From JBGPIT01 sp041485125 (lineage in GTDB: Bacteria > Desulfobacterota > Binatia > UTPRO1), in the NCBI GenBank assembly GCA_041485125.1, contig JBGPIT010000224.1, positions 1 through 8,450 on the forward strand: DNA of 8,450 nucleotides. The letters run 5' to 3'. Position 1 is the first letter of the stretch, and each line of letters opens with the position of its first letter. The notes beneath the pieces were generated by a model. That model made no database searches. It had not been told where the DNA came from and was given only the letters and a program-made list of their open reading frames with translations. The translations under genes and the position numbers were made by a program. Positions 6,265 to 8,450 of the stretch are shown here, one piece after another.

Positions 6265-8450
6265 AGGCCGGCACGGGCTCGACGCGGCAGCGCACGTAGC
6301 GATGGTGCGGAATGCCGGTGAACGGATCGCGGTCGGCGACGTCCGTCAGCTCGTTCTGGTTCGCGCCCTGCACCATGCCGTCCGCCGAGATCATGCCGAA
6401 GCCGTTCGGCATCCAGACGTGCCCCGCCATGAGCTTGGTATCGATCTGCGCCGGCATCATCAAGCTGCCGCGCTTGGTCGAGACGCGGACGCGATCGCCC
6501 TCGGCGATGCCGAGCGTGCGCGCGTCGTCGGGCGAGAGATTGAGCGCACAGTGCGGGCCCTTGCCCTTCCGCCACGCGGGGTCGCGCTGGATCGTGTTCG
6601 CCGTCCAGCGTGTCCGGAGGCCGGCCGCCATGACGAGCGGAAAAGCGGGGTCGACGAACGGCTCGGTCGCGATGGCCCGGCGGATCTCCGGCATCATCGC
6701 CTCGGGCGCGAGACGGATCTTCCGGTCCGCATAGCCGAGGTGATCCTCGAGGTTCGTCTCCATGTTCTGGCGGGCGAGCTCGACGCCTTCCGGGTGGGCG
6801 AGGAAGCGACGGAAGAGCTCGGTGCCGATCTCGAACGGCGCCTTGCCTTCCCATTCGGGGCCGAGCGTGCGGAGAACGGCGGCGGTGCGGAACATCGCGT
6901 TCAGGTGCGCAATGAAGAAGATCGCGGTGAGCGACGGCGACGCCAGGTGCGGGCCGAGCGTGCGGTACGCCCACACCAGCATCTCGTTCTCGCCGCCGGT
7001 GGCGGCGGCCTGCGCGGTGCCGAGAAACGCCATCGCGCCCGCGGGCGTGAGCGCGTCCTTCGCGAGCGCGTGCAGCTCGGCGGGCGGCGGCGGGTACAGT
7101 CCCATCGCTTCGCACAGGCGCACGTAGATCTCCGGCTCCGGCAGCGCGTCGGGCGGCGGCGGCACGACCGGCGGCCGCACCTGCATGTAGATCTCCGGCA
7201 CGCCGCGCGGAAAGGCGGACGTCTCCCACTTCTCGTAGCCGACCGGCGTGGGGAGCACGTAGTCCGCGAGGCGCGCCGTCTCCGTCATCGCGGGATCGAT
7301 CACGACCAGGAGGTCGAGCCGCTCGCGCGCCTCGCGCCAGCGTGAGGCGTCCGAGTAGGAGAGGATCGGGTTCGAGCCTTCGACGATGACGGCGCGGATT
7401 CTCTCCGGGTGGTCGATCAGGATCTCCTCGGGAACCAGCGTCGGCGAGAACATGCCGCCGTTGCCGAGGGCACGGATCGCCGGGATGCCCGACGCGAGCG
7501 CGCGCTCCGGCTCCTTGATGAGCGTCGGGTCCTGCATCGGCGGCAGGAACGACTCGAGGAACATGCATCCGCCCGGCCGCCCGACGTTGTCGGTGAGGAC
7601 GAGCAGCACGCGCATCAGATACGAGATCAGCGTCGAGAAAGGCGCCTGCTCGACGCCGAGGTCGTAGAAGATCGCCGCCGACTCGGCCTCGGCGAAGCCA
7701 CGCGCGGTCGCGATGATCGCGTCCGCATCGAGCCCGCAGCGCGCCGCCATGCGCGCGACGTCGACCGCCGCGAGCTCGGCACGCAGGGTCTCGAGGCCGA
7801 GCGTGTGGTCGTCGACGAACGCCTGGTCGGCGAGCCCCTCGCGCACGATCACCGCCGCCATGCCGAGGAGCAGGTAGGCGTCGGTGCCGGGCTTCACGCG
7901 CAGGTGGCGGGTCGCCGTGCGCGTGGTCTCGGTCTCGCGCGGATCGACGACGACGACGGTGCGGCTCCGATCGGCTGCCAACGTCTTGAAGGTATCGGTC
8001 GCGTTGTGGCCGCGGTTCGAGATCTTCGGATTGGTGCCGAGCACGAGCAGGAAGCGCGCCCGCTCGGTGTCGGCATGGAGGAACGACGCCGGCGAGGCGT
8101 CGAACATCCACTGGTCCATGAGATTGTGCTGCGTCTTCTCCTGCGCGAAGGCGTTGAACCAGCGCCGCGAGCCGGTGCCGCGGAGGAACGCCATCGCGTA
8201 GGGCGCGTCCATGTGGTTGCCCTGCCCGCCGATGCCGACGAGCGCGATCGACCGCGGCGAGTGCGCGCGGCGGATCTCGTTCAGCCGCACCGCGATCTCG
8301 CCGATCGCCGTCGTCCAGTCGATCTGCTCAAAGGTGCCGTCGGGGCGGCGGCGCATCGGGTGGCGGATGCGGTCGCCGTGCTCGACGTAGTGCCCGATGC
8401 CGAACGCCTTGTTGCAGACGTAGCCCTTGGTGATCGGGCTGGTTTCGTCA
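6263..8450 (-). CDS. Molybdopterin-dependent oxidoreductase (DMSO reductase/formate dehydrogenase superfamily), N-terminus missing
   Basis: The frame is open from the right edge (first full codon at 8449) to TGA at 6265-6263, giving 728 residues without a start. An ATG at 8356 is internal because conserved sequence precedes it. GYVCNKAFGIGHYVEHGDR at visible residues 9-27 is the end of the 4Fe-4S domain; C12 is probably the fourth cluster cysteine, and the CxxCxxxC part lies outside. Molybdopterin-binding segments follow: LVLGTNPKIS (135-144), VVVDPRETETTRTATRHL, VKPGTDAYLLLGMA, NVGRPGG, VEGSNPILS and DPAMTETARLADYVLP. Residues about 610-728 form the C-terminal molydop-binding domain (LSPDDARTLGIAEGDRVRV, then GANQNELTD near the end). 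The segment 99-107 (NAFAQEKTQ), where many relatives carry Ser, Cys or Sec to bind the metal, shows none of these. No twin-arginine signal can be assessed. The substrate is unknown; no electron-transfer subunit gene is visible downstream, so it may work alone or with genes beyond the edge. Confidence 0.92.
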   Translation of the reverse strand, partial: DETSPITKGYVCNKAFGIGHYVEHGDRIRHPMRRRPDGTFEQIDWTTAIGEIAVRLNEIRRAHSPRSIALVGIGGQGNHMDAPYAMAFLRGTGSRRWFNAFAQEKTQHNLMDQWMFDASPASFLHADTERARFLLVLGTNPKISNRGHNATDTFKTLAADRSRTVVVVDPRETETTRTATRHLRVKPGTDAYLLLGMAAVIVREGLADQAFVDDHTLGLETLRAELAAVDVARMAARCGLDADAIIATARGFAEAESAAIFYDLGVEQAPFSTLISYLMRVLLVLTDNVGRPGGCMFLESFLPPMQDPTLIKEPERALASGIPAIRALGNGGMFSPTLVPEEILIDHPERIRAVIVEGSNPILSYSDASRWREARERLDLLVVIDPAMTETARLADYVLPTPVGYEKWETSAFPRGVPEIYMQVRPPVVPPPPDALPEPEIYVRLCEAMGLYPPPPAELHALAKDALTPAGAMAFLGTAQAAATGGENEMLVWAYRTLGPHLASPSLTAIFFIAHLNAMFRTAAVLRTLGPEWEGKAPFEIGTELFRRFLAHPEGVELARQNMETNLEDHLGYADRKIRLAPEAMMPEIRRAIATEPFVDPAFPLVMAAGLRTRWTANTIQRDPAWRKGKGPHCALNLSPDDARTLGIAEGDRVRVSTKRGSLMMPAQIDTKLMAGHVWMPNGFGMISADGMVQGANQNELTDVADRDPFTGIPHHRYVRCRVEPVPA

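Noticed and set aside
6993..7007. GCCGCC/GGCGGC inverted repeat inside the oxidoreductase gene
   Set aside because: It encodes an Ala/Gly-rich stretch and needs no regulatory explanation.
6185..7345. Long plus-strand open frame opposite the molybdopterin oxidoreductase and part of the kinase start
   Set aside because: Arg/His-rich composition with no recognisable motif. It is an antisense shadow produced by high third-position GC.
1..8450. tRNA, rRNA, CRISPR array, insertion sequence, toxin-antitoxin or phage genes
   Set aside because: Looked for on both strands; no cloverleaf-like sequence, regular repeats, transposase motifs or terminal inverted repeats were seen.

Overview
The window is high-GC bacterial DNA (I judge it to be well above 60% G+C by eye) and almost wholly coding. 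It holds seven protein genes, two of them cut by the window edges. I see no tRNA, rRNA, CRISPR array, insertion sequence or phage gene, and no intergenic gap over about 80 bases. The gene mix and dense GC-rich style suggest a free-living bacterium of the Myxococcota/Binatota (former deltaproteobacterial) type. That placement is a weak inference: no marker gene is present.

Left part, plus strand (1-2236): the 3' part of a luciferase-like flavin-dependent monooxygenase is followed after 13 bases by a DTW-domain protein. The DTW protein is probably a tRNA-uridine aminocarboxypropyltransferase, and it carries an extra C-terminal domain that looks like an inactivated DEDDh exonuclease. This pair converges with the minus-strand genes; only 15 bases separate the two stop codons.

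Centre, minus strand (2252-5453): a three-gene lipid-flavoured operon, read in the order PaaX-family repressor, membrane fatty acid desaturase, membrane-anchored SGNH/GDSL hydrolase. The regulator and desaturase overlap by an ATGA start/stop, with a strong Shine-Dalgarno inside the regulator's last codons. Upstream of the regulator is a TTGACA -35 box sitting inside an imperfect 21-bp palindrome, which fits an autorepressed promoter. The simplest model is a PaaX-like repressor, whose characterised relative senses an acyl-CoA, controlling the desaturase and a secreted esterase or acyltransferase.

Right part, minus strand (5518-8450): a small polytopic CTP-dependent lipid/polyprenol kinase (DGK1/SEC59/VTE5 family), preceded by a large molybdopterin-dependent oxidoreductase whose N-terminus lies beyond the window.

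No unmistakably new system is present. The most distinctive points are the coupled PaaX-desaturase cassette with its candidate operator and the DTW/pseudo-exonuclease fusion.
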